A stretch of 15,536 bases of DNA, taken from positions 1 to 15,536 of the forward strand of contig JAAMXY010000485.1 in the NCBI GenBank assembly GCA_019677205.1, in the 5' to 3' direction. The stretch is from Pinguiococcus pyrenoidosus. Its lineage: Eukaryota > Sar > Pinguiophyceae > Pinguiochrysidales > Pinguiochrysidaceae. Shown here piece after piece: positions 7,088 to 15,536 of the stretch. The translations under genes and the position numbers were made by a program. The stretch's first letter is position 1; each line of letters opens with the position of its first letter. The notes beneath the pieces are model-generated. The model made no database searches, was not told the origin of the DNA, and worked only from the letters and a program-made list of their open reading frames with translations.

Positions 7088-8941
7088 ATGGACGCAGTAC
7101 TGGCCGTTGCGCCTCTGGCGCCTGCGGCGTATCTCTTGGTGTCGCTAGATGACAGCGTAATGGCGCTGTGGCTCGCAGTGCTCCTATCTCTCTTTGGTAC
7201 AGCCTCGAGGGCGTCGGCGCGCTGGATCTTCGCCACTGAATGCCCCTTTTTTGCGCCAGGCTTCTTCGCGACTTCGTATCTCGTGGCCAGTACGAAGCAC
7301 ATCTTCGCCAGGAGAGGCTTCTCGGGCAAAGATTTGTGCAAAAAAGGCACTCCGAGGCAAGAAGTACCCGTGCCCGAGGCGTTGGGGATCATTCCAGCAG
7401 TGGTGTATCTGTGTTGCGTCATGGTGGTGCAGCTGCTGGTGGAGTCTCTTTTGGGGCTGCAGGAGCACAAGGACGCCTTCTACGCGGCCATGCACTCGAT
7501 CTGCTTCATGACGCTCTTAGGTGCCGTCTTGCGGCGCTTGAGAAGAGATCAGCTGATGTAGACCGCGCCGCACTGACCGTCTCTCGTAGGCTTCATGGAC
7601 GACACCTTGGAACTGCCGTGGAGAGTCAAGATCCTGCTGCCTGCTATGGGGTGCGGGCCGCTCTTGAACAGCTACTCGGGCAGGTATGCTTTCAGTTAAG
7701 CTTGCACGTGAAGCCCATGGAGCGTTTCTCATGGTCTCCGACGTAGCACGACGGTCATCGTGCCGACCTTTCTTCGGTTTCTGCTATCGGATGGGGGTAT
7801 CTTGAGTGTGCTGGGCCTTGGATACCAGTCGCCCATCTTGGACGCGATCGGCATTGGCGTGGACGACCAAGACGGGGCGCGAATTGCGGTACGAGAAACC
7901 CGCGCTGGCTTGCTACGATGTGGCCCAACTACCTGTTCATCCGCTTGTGCTCGCTTGCGCTTGGCAGTTTGGATACTGGTTCTATCTCCTCATGGGGCTT
8001 CTCATTGTCTTCTGCACCAATGCCATCAACATCTACGCGGGGATCAATGGCATCGAAGCGGGGCAGAGCTACATCATCGGCGTCGTCATCTTGATACTGA
8101 ACCTCGCGCAGATCGCACAGGTGCGCACCTCGCCTCGGCTCGTCTCGGCGCGATTCCAGCCTCTTCAGAGAAGTTGCCCCGTCTTATCCTCTTGAACTCC
8201 GTTGTGTGTTTCGGTTCCCAGGAAGAAGAAGTGGAGCACGCCACACTCAGTGCCCTTCTCGTGCTGCCGTTCATTGGCGTCACGGCGGGACTTCTGAGGC
8301 ATAACTGGTATCCTGCGGAGGTGTTCGTGGGAGACACCTACTGCTACTTCGCGGGTATGGTGATCGCGGTGTGCGCCATCCAAGGACACTACGCCAAGAC
8401 TCTGGCATTCATCCTGGTGCCGCAGGTATATCTCAGACGAACTGGTTGACGCAGTGATGCGAAGATAGCAACGTGCTAACATGCTAGCTTACTAACCGTT
8501 CTTTGCGCGGGTGACAAGCTCTTCAACTTCGCGCTCAGCTTGCCGCAGCTCTTCAAGGTGATTCCTTGTCCTCGGCATCGTCTCCCACGCGTAGACGAGC
8601 AGACCCAGCTGCTACACCCAAGCACCTTTCCCTTGAAAGCCGGTATGTGCAGGGCGATGTGCCAAGAACTTGAGACCGTGACTGACTCTGCTGCCTTTTT
8701 TGGTTCTGCAGGGAGCCGCGGCCTCGTGAGGTGGCTTGCGCTGGTGCCCCAGGAGACAGAGGAGATACCCAACTTCACCATCATTTGCGCAGCGCTGCGT
8801 TTGTTTGGGCCGAGGCGAGAGCGGACGCTGGTCGTGGGCCTGCTTGTGCTGCAATTTGCGTGCGGCATCTTGGGCATCGTTGTGCGCTACTCTTTGTCAG
8901 GGATCTGCTACAACCATGCGGGGGGCTACAAGTGCGCATAA
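7088..8941 (+). CDS. ALG7: UDP-GlcNAc:dolichyl-phosphate GlcNAc-1-phosphate transferase (ALG7/DPAGT1)
   Basis: ALG7 makes GlcNAc-PP-dolichol from UDP-GlcNAc and dolichyl phosphate in the ER membrane, the first committed step of N-glycosylation. Seven exons give 459 residues: 7088-7520, 7590-7683, 7747-7888, 7968-8120, 8222-8425, 8519-8642, 8712-8941. Introns are 63-101 nt, and each join restores the family sequence. Diagnostic motifs in order are GKDL (80-83), PEALG (96-100), FMDDTLELPWR around Asp148-Asp149, FCTNAINIYAGINGIEAGQS (238-256), HNWYP (301-305), VGDT with the metal-binding Asp312, and IPCPRHRLPR (357-366). Many hydrophobic spans fit the usual ten-helix topology. It is longer than the human enzyme (about 408 residues), chiefly at the N-terminus. 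The intron before exon 6 has a consensus TACTAAC branch site at 8490-8496. It shares a 179-bp promoter region with TFIIS and converges with the PAK gene. Confidence 0.96.
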
Positions 8942-8985
8942 CAACCAAGGCAGAAAGGATCAATGGCGCAGATTCTTGATGGACT

Positions 8986-9027
8986 AGTCTGTCTAGGGAC
9001 TTGCAAGCATGTTCGGACATGCAGACT
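8986..9027. other. Stem-loop in the ALG7/PAK convergent spacer
   Basis: An inner perfect hairpin, GCATGT-TCGG-ACATGC (9007-9022), lies inside an outer pair AGTCTG (8986-8991)/CAGACT (9022-9027); the two share base 9022. The 145-bp spacer (8942-9086) between the two stops holds nothing else I can name. A role in 3' end formation is possible but unproven. Confidence 0.4.
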
Positions 9028-9086
9028 GATTTCAGGTTTCAAGTTCCAATACACACAACTCCGGAGCAGACTGTCCATCCTGGGCA

Positions 9087-11856
9087 TTAGTTAGCTACAC
9101 GGTTCTGCTTGCGCTGCTCCCGCGCTTTCTTCCGTTGGCGCTCCTTTTCCCTACGCGCACCAAAGAAGGAACAAGCGTGCGGAGATGAGCCTCTGCCAAT
9201 CGCTGGCGCAAAAAAAAAGAACTCGACGCGCGTACCTGGCCCTTGCCGCAACTCTCTTGCCCACAAACTTGCCAAACTGGTCCATGGACGTGGTGACGTT
9301 GTCCAGGAAGGGGTGCTCCAGAAGCTGCTCGCATGACCATCGCTCCGCCGGGTCTTTGTCCAGCGCCTTGCTCAGGAAGTCCGCGAACGCGCGCGACCAT
9401 TTCTGCGGCTCGCTCAGCGTGGGGCTGGGGTTCACAGTGATGAAGAAAAGCGCCCTCAGCGGCTGTTCGTTCAGCAGCGGCGGCTCCCCCTCGGCCATCT
9501 CCAATGCGGTGATGCCCATGGACCAGACGTCAACCTTGTCGTCGTACTGCGTGCCTTGGATCAGCTCCGGGGCCATCCAGTACGGCGTTCCTACGATGCT
9601 CGAGCGGTTCTGCTCCTCGAGGGTCAAGGCGGCTGCGAAGCCGAAGTCGGCCAGCCTGTGTGGCAAGAGTAGGCGCGGTCAGGACCAACGGTGCAACCCA
9701 CATGACGAGTTCCGTCGCCAAGCTTGCTTACTTGATCAGGCCACTCTCGGCAACAAGGATGTTGTCGCTTTTGATGTCGCGATGCAACAGATAGCTCCTG
9801 TGCATGTGCGCCAGCGCTTCCAGGACCTATGGAATCGGCGCCAGCCGTTTCACAGACCAATCAGCGTGGACCAGATCCGTGTCCAGCTACAGAAGGTCAG
9901 AATCCTACCGCGCGGCAGACATATGCGATGTGCTCCTCCGGGAATTCCCAGCCACCCTTCGCTATGACGCGATTCAGACCGCCATACTTGCACAGGTCCA
10001 GCACCATGCTGATGGTGTCCTCCGCTTCGTTGATGAACACCTCGTGAAATGCAACAATGTTCTCATGCTCCGACTAGACGCATTTCGCAACAACGGTAAG
10101 GACCGGCAAGCTTTGCGGCCGATCCGCTCGTCCGTGGTTCTTTGTACCTGGCACTGCAAGGCGATCTCCTGCTTCAAATCCTCCAACGTCACATCCTCGG
10201 AGTCGCTGACCGTGCACCGCTTGAGCGCGTAGCGCTTTCCCGTGACCATGTGCTCCACCTCGAAGACTTCACCGCTGGAACCTTTACCAATTCTACGCAC
10301 TGGCTTGTACTCGTCTTCTAATCGGTCCCGCCGGAATTCAACCTGCGTTGCCATCCGCAGTCGAGCATTGTGAGAAAGTAAAAAGTCTTTCGCCGGCACA
10401 TCGGAGCGCTTCTCCTGCACGTACCCTCTTGATCTCCTCCTCCACAAAGCTCTTCCGGGGCATGACATGGCTCACGTGGGAGGCCAGCGTGCTTGACGAC
10501 GCGCCCATGTGGAAGCGCACCGCCTGCTCGATGTTCTCCCCGCAGGAGCTCTGCTCCTCCTCGCTGAAGAAGGCGTCGATGAGCACTTGCCACTCCGCCG
10601 GCAGGCCGGTGAGCTTCTTGGTGTGCTTGTCCACCGTCACGTGGTGGTGGTGCTGCACGTTGAAAGGCCCGGTGATCTGGATGTCCGGGGCCGACATGGT
10701 GCCAATGCTTCCCGTGCTGTCCGTGCTGCTTCCTCGGTCCCTGCCTCCAAGCAGCGAGCGCGTGAGCGCGGACCCGAAGCCGGTGACCATACCCCGCACT
10801 TTGTCGGACATGGTGTGCCGCCGCGCACTCACTGGAAGAGGCGGCTTGCGGAATCCAGCTCCCGGGCTCTGGAAGCAAGATCAGAATGGTACAAATGAGA
10901 GGACAGCCCATGTTTCAACTCATCAAAAACGCGAAGGATCAACTCGCGTCTTCAACTGGAATCTTGACTCTCTCTCTCTCTCTCTCTCTCTCTTTTTGTC
11001 TTTCTGCATATCCAAGCTGGGGTAAAGAAGGATACAAAGAGACGAAGCGACGAAGAGCTGACAGAGGACGAACGAGATAGAGCAAAGGAAAAACAACGGA
11101 AAGAGAGGAAGAAAACTCCACGATGCAAGCCTTTCTCCATCCAAGCAACTTACCGTCACCGTCGGGCGGCTGCCGCTGACGCTCGACTCCCGGTCATCGC
11201 GCCACGGGACCCGCGAGGGAGACGAGGCGTTGGCGCGGGGCTCATTGAACGCGTGGCCGGCCGTGTTGACCGGAGAAACGCCCGGATAGATGCCAACGGG
11301 CTCCTCCTGCAAGCCAGGCTGCACCGGCGGGGGCGGCGGAGGCGGTGCCTTGCGCACACCATTGCCGCGGCCTTCCGCCTTCGTCGTGCCGTACATGGAC
11401 GGCTGCGACCAGCGCAACTCGTTCTCCGGCTGAAGTCGCGTCCGTCCGGGCAGCTGCTTGGAGAGCAATTCCGGCGGCACGGGCGGCGAGTCGGACGGCG
11501 GCGCCGGCCGAGCCGCCCGGCTCCTCGGGGACGCATCTCGTTGGGTCTGGAGGGCAAAACGCGGTCAAAACGAGGGTTGTGGCGCCGTGGCGTCCGTCGT
11601 CTCTGTCCGATTGTCTTCGTCTGTCGGCGTCGCGGCGGCGTCTTCGTCCGTCACGCACCTCGGACACCCGCTCCAGCGGCGTCGGGGGCTTGGCGTCGCT
11701 ATCGCCGGGCCGCAGGATGGGCGGCGAGGCCGTGGTGCTGTTCCGCTGGCCTCCGAGAGGCGGTGGCCCGGGCGGCGGAGATGGTCTGCCGCCCAACGGG
11801 GCCGGTGGCGGGCGGAAGGGCGGTGGCGCTCGCTTCTTCTGCGTTGTGGACGCCAT
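9087..11856 (-). CDS. PAK: p21-activated protein kinase (PAK/STE20 family)
   Basis: A 657-residue Ser/Thr kinase of the type activated by Rho-family GTPases (Rac/Cdc42-like). Eight exons: 11856-11659, 11546-11154, 10868-10425, 10342-10148, 10073-9909, 9826-9732, 9655-9236, 9150-9087. All seven joins keep frame. Residues 1-200 are proline-rich with polyproline runs, likely SH3/WW-type ligands. The CRIB domain begins near 259 ([16 protein letters not shown], then LTGLPAEW). The kinase domain spans about 357-620: glycine loop GKGSSGEV (364-371), catalytic Lys386, HRDIKSDN with Asp482, DFG 500-502, GTPYW 519-523, APE 525-527. The activation-loop residue matching PAK1 Thr423 is Ser ([10 protein letters not shown]). 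The C-terminal 20 residues are strongly basic ([18 protein letters not shown]). All catalytic residues are intact. Introns are 74-112 nt except the second (285 nt), which holds a GA repeat. CRIB and kinase identity are very sure; exact termini slightly less so. Confidence 0.94.
10968..10993. repeat. (CT)13 microsatellite in PAK intron 2
   Basis: An uninterrupted CT run on plus, so (GA)13 in the PAK transcript. It lies inside the 285-nt intron 10869-11153, followed by a further pyrimidine-rich stretch on the plus strand. It should be length-polymorphic. Confidence 0.95.
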
Positions 11857-12183
11857 GGGACTCTCGCGTCCACCGCGACGCTGCGACTGTGGCGTTGGCG
11901 CCGCTGCGAGGCGTTCTTGGCGGATCTGTCGCCCGCTTAAAAAAAAAAAAACCGTGTCCCAAAAGAGTTCTGTTCACAACTGCGCAGTAAATCTCTACGG
12001 TTTTAAAATGCGGTTCAACACGCGGACGGAATTGAATTTGAGCCGCGGAAGGAATTCGAACGAGGCCTTCGAATTTTAATCATTGGATCGGATTTGGGGA
12101 CGGGCCAATGGGGGCGGAGTGTGCATGCTTTGGAAGAGTTTAAACTTGCACTGTGCACATGAACTTTGCGGGAAGAAGGAGCG
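11857..12183. promoter_or_regulatory. PAK upstream region, possibly shared with a divergent gene
   Basis: This lies upstream of the PAK ATG (11856). It holds a TTGGCGC core (11895-11901), an A13 tract (11939-11951) and an A/T-richer segment (about 11975-12085). The ATG at 12008 opens only a 23-codon frame. If the tentative plus gene at 12184 is real, this is a head-to-head promoter. Function is inferred from position. Confidence 0.4.
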
Positions 12184-12984
12184 ATGCCTGACAAAGATTC
12201 TGAGACGAAGCGAGAACCCACGTGACTGGCCAACGCTCATGATCGCGTCGCCAATACCACAACTGCTCAGCAGCAACCGTGGCCGTCGTTCGTGACGAGG
12301 CCTTCTCGACCCAACATCCTGCCAGCGACTCCTGCCAAGGCCAGAGGCACCAGCTTGGCTTACGTCTGGACATGGAAAGTCTGGCAAGCGGCGGGGCCAA
12401 GCTTGGCTGCGGGGGCCGTCGTCTTGTGGCGGGGGAGACACCAAGCAGTGCTTCGTAGTAGAATGGGCGTTTCAGCTTCCGTCGTTCGGATTGGCGTTCA
12501 GTGGAGCCTTCCCTAGTGCATGCATCAGGAGGCAGGAGCGCAAGCCGGCACAGCTTCAACGCTTCCAAAAGACAAAGGCTTGCACCCGCATGGTGCAGAG
12601 GGCTGACAGCTCAGCTGCACGGCGAAGGGTGGAAGAGGTCGCGAGCGGAGTGCCACTAGCTTCCCATCGATCGACCGATGCACGATGCGGCCGAAAGGAG
12701 CACCCGCCCACCCTGTCCCATTTCACAGGCAAAGAAGCGCAGGATCAGGGAGTCAAAAAGCTTCTTCAGCGATCATCCCAAAAGCTTCTCGCGCGGGCAT
12801 GATCAGCGCGCCTCGACCAGCTTCAGCCGCGGCGGATCTGTTTTGTTTTTTCCTGTTTTTGTGTTTTTGGGGGGAGAATCGCCTGTCAAGCTGCTCGCTC
12901 AGCTACCCCTTCTGGCCGTTCGACACCATCACGCCCAAGTGCAGCAAGGGCCTCCACATGGGTTCGTCGCTTCCCCCCAACTGA
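12184..12984 (+). CDS. Tentative small basic protein, unknown (four-exon model)
   Basis: I recognise no family. The model has exons 12184-12221, 12517-12637, 12729-12844 and 12903-12984, giving 118 residues. The best-supported parts are the join of 12637 to 12729 (donor GAG|gtcgcg, acceptor tttcacag), which builds one continuous charged helix (RRRVEEAKKRRIRESKSFF), and the last exon, where nearly every codon ends in G or C (YPFWPFDTITPKCSKGLHMG). The first exon (MPDKDSETKREP) and the 295-nt first intron are guesses; translation could instead begin at the ATG at 12590. The last intron has a weak donor (gttttt) and could begin at 12840 or have another acceptor. The stop lies 15 bp from that of the fibrillin gene, so the two would converge. 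Confidence 0.35.
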
Positions 12985-12999
12985 CAACCCAAGCCTAGG

Positions 13000-13677
13000 T
13001 CACCTCCGTCGGCGCGCAATCTGCGTGTCGCCGCGAACGTCCTGCGGCAAAACCAAATCAAAGAAGAAGGCTCTGTGAAACTACCGTTCTCGCCACCGGC
13101 CACAAGCCGTCTCCATCTTTACCTTTGCGATGCGAATGTCAGAGTCCACGTACACGTTGTCCGTCCAGCCCTTGCCGACGCCAGGCAGCGGCAGCTGCAG
13201 GCCGTTGTACACGATCCGGCCTTGGTTGATCTCGAAGTTCACCCGCGACGAGGCCATGACCGGCTCGGCCACGGCAGAGAAGCACAACTGTGCATCGTCC
13301 TCAAAATCCACAAAGTTGCGCACGGCGCCGGCGTCGAAGTCCAGCTCCTGGTACACTTTGGTGCACTTCTTGCCGAAGAGGCCCTTCTCCACGAGGAAAA
13401 GCACTTCCTTCTCGGTGGTCCAGAGCACGTCCCAGGTGCCCTGCACGGCCTTTTGCCCCCCCGGAAACTTTGGGACACTGGCAGCGTCTGCTAGGAAGTC
13501 GTCCACCAGCTCGAGCACTCGCGCTTGGCCAGAGGTATCCACGCCGAGGTTCAGCGGCTGGATGGCAGACAGCAGCGCCGCTTTCTTCCTGCTCGCCGCT
13601 CCAAAAGTCACAATACTCCACGCGTCTCTCGTCTCAAAAATGAGGAAAATCCCCAGGACGAGGAAAAGGCGACTCAT
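13000..13677 (-). CDS. Plastid lipid-associated protein (PAP/fibrillin)
   Basis: Fibrillins are plastid proteins that bind lipids in plastoglobules, thylakoids or stroma. Two exons, 13677-13123 and 13041-13000, flank an 81-nt intron and give 198 residues. Residues 1-21 form a hydrophobic signal-like leader ending near DAWS. The fibrillin domain runs from about 30: SRKKAALLSAI, then RVLELVDDFL, GTWDVLWTT (80-88), RVNFEI (145-150) and the C-terminal block GWTDNVYVDSDIRIAK (170-185). Splicing adds a short basic tail DVRGDTQIARRRR, where family members usually have a closing strand. The protein is short, so it is close to a bare domain. The leader suggests entry to a complex plastid through the ER. 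It is divergent from the BAP31-like gene across 282 bp. Confidence 0.85.
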
Positions 13678-13959
13678 GATGCGCTTTCTTCCGCGAAAAT
13701 GCGGCGTTTACGCCGGTTTTCGCACGACAGCGAAGTCTGCGTCATACGCAGAAAAGATATTTGGAGCACGATATCGATAGTGATATTTTGAATGATCTAC
13801 TAGAATCGATACTGAAGCACAGAGTTTAGACAGAACGGAGGAAAAAGATCTCCACAGAAGAAAGAAAACACAGAAACTGCGCCGCGTTTTGCGCGTCTAG
13901 AGAGGCTTTACTTCCGCGTAATTTGGCGTGATCGAGTCACTACTCTGACCACGGAGAGT
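13678..13959. promoter_or_regulatory. Bidirectional promoter region, fibrillin/BAP31-like
   Basis: A 282-bp space between divergent ATGs, A/T-richer than the genes. It contains a 31-bp imperfect palindrome near the fibrillin start, repeated ATCGATA/GATATC-type words around 13770-13815, and a TTTGGCGT word at 13922-13929 near the plus-strand gene. Promoter role is inferred from position. Confidence 0.5.
13693..13723. promoter_or_regulatory. 31-bp imperfect palindrome
   Basis: GCGAAAA (13693-13699) pairs with TTTTCGC (13717-13723), and CGGCG (13702-13706) pairs with CGCCG (13711-13715). A TTTA centre (13707-13710) separates the halves, with a small TG/G mismatch between the two blocks. It begins 15 bp upstream of the fibrillin ATG, so it could be an operator-like protein site or an element in the 5' UTR. 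Confidence 0.55.
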
Positions 13960-14574
13960 ATGGGGTCCATGTGGATGATCTTGACGTCGGTGCTGCTGCC
14001 GCTGGGCACGGTCATGGCGCTTCTGATGACTCTCCCACTTCCTCGGCTCTTGGAGAGTGTGGTGATGGGCACGGTGAACCAAATGTTTTCCATCAAGCTG
14101 CCCAGCACGAAGCTGTCGATCTTCGGCGCGATCACGATCGGAACGTTCCTCCTGCTCTGCTTCGAGAGCCTGTACCTAGCTGCAAAATACAACACAGGTC
14201 GGACTCGACCGCGCAAGCTTTGAACAGAATGTTCCCTTTCTGACGCGTAGTGTCTCCGATTGCCTGCAGGCTACGTAGAGCAGTTCAACTCCGATTGCAG
14301 TCTGGTGCGGTACCGTGCTGGCAAGTGGCGCGAGGAGAGGAACTTTTGGATCAGGTGAAGTGCCAAAAGGGTCCGTTCGGTTGCGCTCGAGTCCTGCATG
14401 GCCTAATCTCTGTGCCTTCTTCCTCACAGCTTCGCAACGTTCGCCATCTACTGGCTTCTGTATCGCCTGAACTGGATCAAGAAGGAGCTGCGAGATACGC
14501 GGCGGGCGCTCGACGACGCTGGAGGACAGAGAGCAGTTGCGACCCGCGATGCGGGAGCGGAGAAGGAGGATTAG
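13960..14574 (+). CDS. BAP31-like ER membrane protein
   Basis: BAP31 proteins sit in the ER membrane and help sort and quality-check membrane cargo. Three exons, 13960-14197, 14270-14354 and 14430-14574, with 72- and 75-nt introns, give 155 residues. Three hydrophobic spans are visible, at about 7-27, 52-75 and 104-122. The middle span is followed by the AAKYN region. The third is preceded by a block like the family's charged RAQRN-type motif (GKWREERNFWISF, 97-109) and followed by a charged helix (WIKKELRDTRRALDD). Family members usually continue into a long coiled coil ending in a dilysine ER signal. Here the tail is short and ends in Glu-Lys-Glu-Asp, so no dilysine signal is present. The ATG at 13969 is an alternative start. 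The family call rests on pattern and topology, so it is moderate; the exon structure is firm. Confidence 0.65.
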
Positions 14575-15034
14575 CTTGGATTTGATGAGAAAGAAAGAAG
14601 TTCCAGTACATATGAATATTCGGCTGGCTCTCAAGGTTCCCCCCCCCCCCCCCTCGCCGAGGCATCCTCTTCTGCCTTCGTCCTCTCGGCAGCCTGTATT
14701 CTTCCGGCTTTCTTCCGCTCCGAGGGCGATCGCTGCCGGACGGCAGGTCCTCAACCAGTGCATGAGGGAGGTATCACCACGAGTGACGGCAGAGATGCCG
14801 GCTGTGGAGCATGTTGGACGCGTGCTCGGATGATCTGGGCAGTCCACAGCTGTCTGCATGTCAGCCTGTCTCCCAGACGAGCTTGTCCAATGCGAGTGGC
14901 TGAAAGCTTCGCAAACTGTTTCTTTGCTTTGCCGGACGGCGCCTTCAGCTTCAGCTTCGCGGATCCGTAGCTTGCGAGAGCTTGGGTGGCCCTCTCCCTT
15001 GGAGTTTTTTTTAGTAATAAAGGCATTGTTCTCT
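14575..15034. other. Convergent spacer, no gene seen
   Basis: It lies between the stops of the BAP31-like gene and the proteasome gene and should hold both 3' UTRs. It contains a C15 homopolymer (14639-14653). A long minus-strand open frame crosses it but also runs through the exons of the BAP31-like gene; I treat it as chance. No repeats or RNA genes are evident. Confidence 0.5.
14639..14653. repeat. C15 homopolymer
   Basis: Fifteen consecutive C residues, 65 nt after the stop of the BAP31-like gene. Such runs are prone to length variation and sequencing error. Confidence 0.9.
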
Positions 15035-15535
15035 TCAAGATCCCGACCACGGAAGAATCCGCAGCGGCGTATCGACATTGCCTACATGGAGGAAGCCGCT
15101 TCCTCCCTCCTCTTCGGCATCCTCGGTGTTGGCTTCGCTCACGATCATGAAGTACTGCAGAGCGGTAGCCACGCGACGTCCCCCTGCCCCTTGCACCTTC
15201 TGAAAAGCCTGCTCGCAGATCAGGGCAGCTTCCTCCATGGTAGGCACCCCCATTTCTTCGAGAGCCGAGTCCAAGAACCTTTGCACCGCTTCGCTTCCCC
15301 TGCCGATGGCAAGCGCCCGTGACCGCGTCGCAACGCCCGACGGCAGCACTCCATGCAGCTCGTTGAGGTCAGCGGCATCGGCCAAAAGCAAGGCCGTGCC
15401 GAGAGGTCGCCCTCGGCCGCCGTAGCGGGCATCGTAACTTGCCGCGGTCATCGCAAGTCGGTCGGCAAGTCTCGCCGCGTCCATGTCGACGCCGAAGGTC
15501 TGCCAGAAGCCGGCGCTCTCTTCTTGAGCCTTGCC
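15035..15535 (-). CDS. 20S proteasome alpha-type subunit, 3' part
   Basis: The frame is open to the right edge, so the 5' part lies outside the window; 166 residues and a stop are visible. Alpha subunits form the outer rings of the 20S core particle. The signature is the second half of the fold: a helix (DAARLADRLAMTAASY), RPLGTALLLA in place of the usual RPFGVxLL, a LPSG strand-turn near the usual DPSG, AIGRGSEAVQRFL like the conserved AIGxxSExAQxxL, and the following helix pair (TMEEAALICEQAFQKV). It is divergent: Asp of DPSG and Phe of RPFG are replaced. The end is an acidic stretch (EANTEDAEEEGG) followed by a short tail. A hidden final intron is possible (gtaggc after GFLH). I cannot say which of the seven alpha types it is. 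Confidence 0.75.
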   Translation of the reverse strand, partial: GKAQEESAGFWQTFGVDMDAARLADRLAMTAASYDARYGGRGRPLGTALLLADAADLNELHGVLPSGVATRSRALAIGRGSEAVQRFLDSALEEMGVPTMEEAALICEQAFQKVQGAGGRRVATALQYFMIVSEANTEDAEEEGGSGFLHVGNVDTPLRILPWSGS

Positions 15536-15536
15536 A

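Noticed and set aside
12140-12568. DnaJ-like start (FYYEALLGVSP) on the minus strand
   Set aside because: Only the first few residues resemble a J domain. No HPD or helix pattern follows, so the likeness is accidental.
12678-12998. Continuous plus frame reading through the T/G-rich segment 12840-12880
   Set aside because: The peptide from the T-rich segment (VLFFPVFVFLGG) looks like translated intron, and the following codons lose third-position bias, whereas another frame keeps it.
14176-15078. 300-codon minus-strand frame across the BAP31-like gene and spacer
   Set aside because: It runs through well-supported exons and introns on the other strand, has biased composition, and shows no recognisable domain.
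1-15536. Bacterial operon, prophage or CRISPR content
   Set aside because: Genes are intron-split with eukaryote-only families (TFIIS, ALG7, PAK, BAP31); no ribosome binding sites, phage genes or spaced direct repeats are seen.

Overview
The window is nuclear DNA of a GC-rich, intron-rich photosynthetic eukaryote. About 25 introns can be placed from GT..AG borders that restore protein families across the join. Most are 50-117 nt, and three candidates are near 290-330 nt. Some carry a CTGAC or CTAAC branch-point-like motif shortly before the acceptor. Two genes (a membrane-anchored ferredoxin reductase-like protein and a PAP/fibrillin) begin with an apparent secretory signal followed by a plastid-type sequence. 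This suggests a complex (secondary) plastid. A CRIB-domain PAK kinase argues against a land plant. I cannot name the group from sequence alone; haptophyte, cryptophyte, ochrophyte and chlorarachniophyte are all possible.

Layout from left to right: a repeat-rich non-coding stretch (1-547); a doubtful small minus-strand gene (548-942); a proline-rich protein of unknown family on plus (1114-2943); a convergent spacer with two related heptamer arrays; a plastid FNR/cytochrome b5 reductase-like protein on minus (3628-5213); elongation factor TFIIS on minus (5502-6908); ALG7/DPAGT1, the first enzyme of N-glycan assembly, on plus (7088-8941); a PAK/STE20 kinase on minus (9087-11856); a tentative small basic protein on plus (12184-12984); a PAP/fibrillin on minus (13000-13677); a BAP31-like ER membrane protein on plus (13960-14574); and the 3' part of a 20S proteasome alpha-type subunit on minus, running off the right edge (15035-15535).

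The genes are single, housekeeping-type eukaryotic genes, not an operon or one pathway. Their arrangement is regular. Neighbours are mostly head-to-head across short shared promoters (about 170-330 bp) and tail-to-tail across short spacers, and only the FNR-like/TFIIS pair is in tandem. I see no mobile element, CRISPR, tRNA or rRNA. The main points of interest are the degenerate active-site signatures of the plastid reductase-like protein, the paired heptamer arrays, a perfect E2F-type palindrome in the TFIIS/ALG7 promoter, a 31-bp palindrome in the fibrillin/BAP31 promoter, and two possible small genes hidden by splicing.
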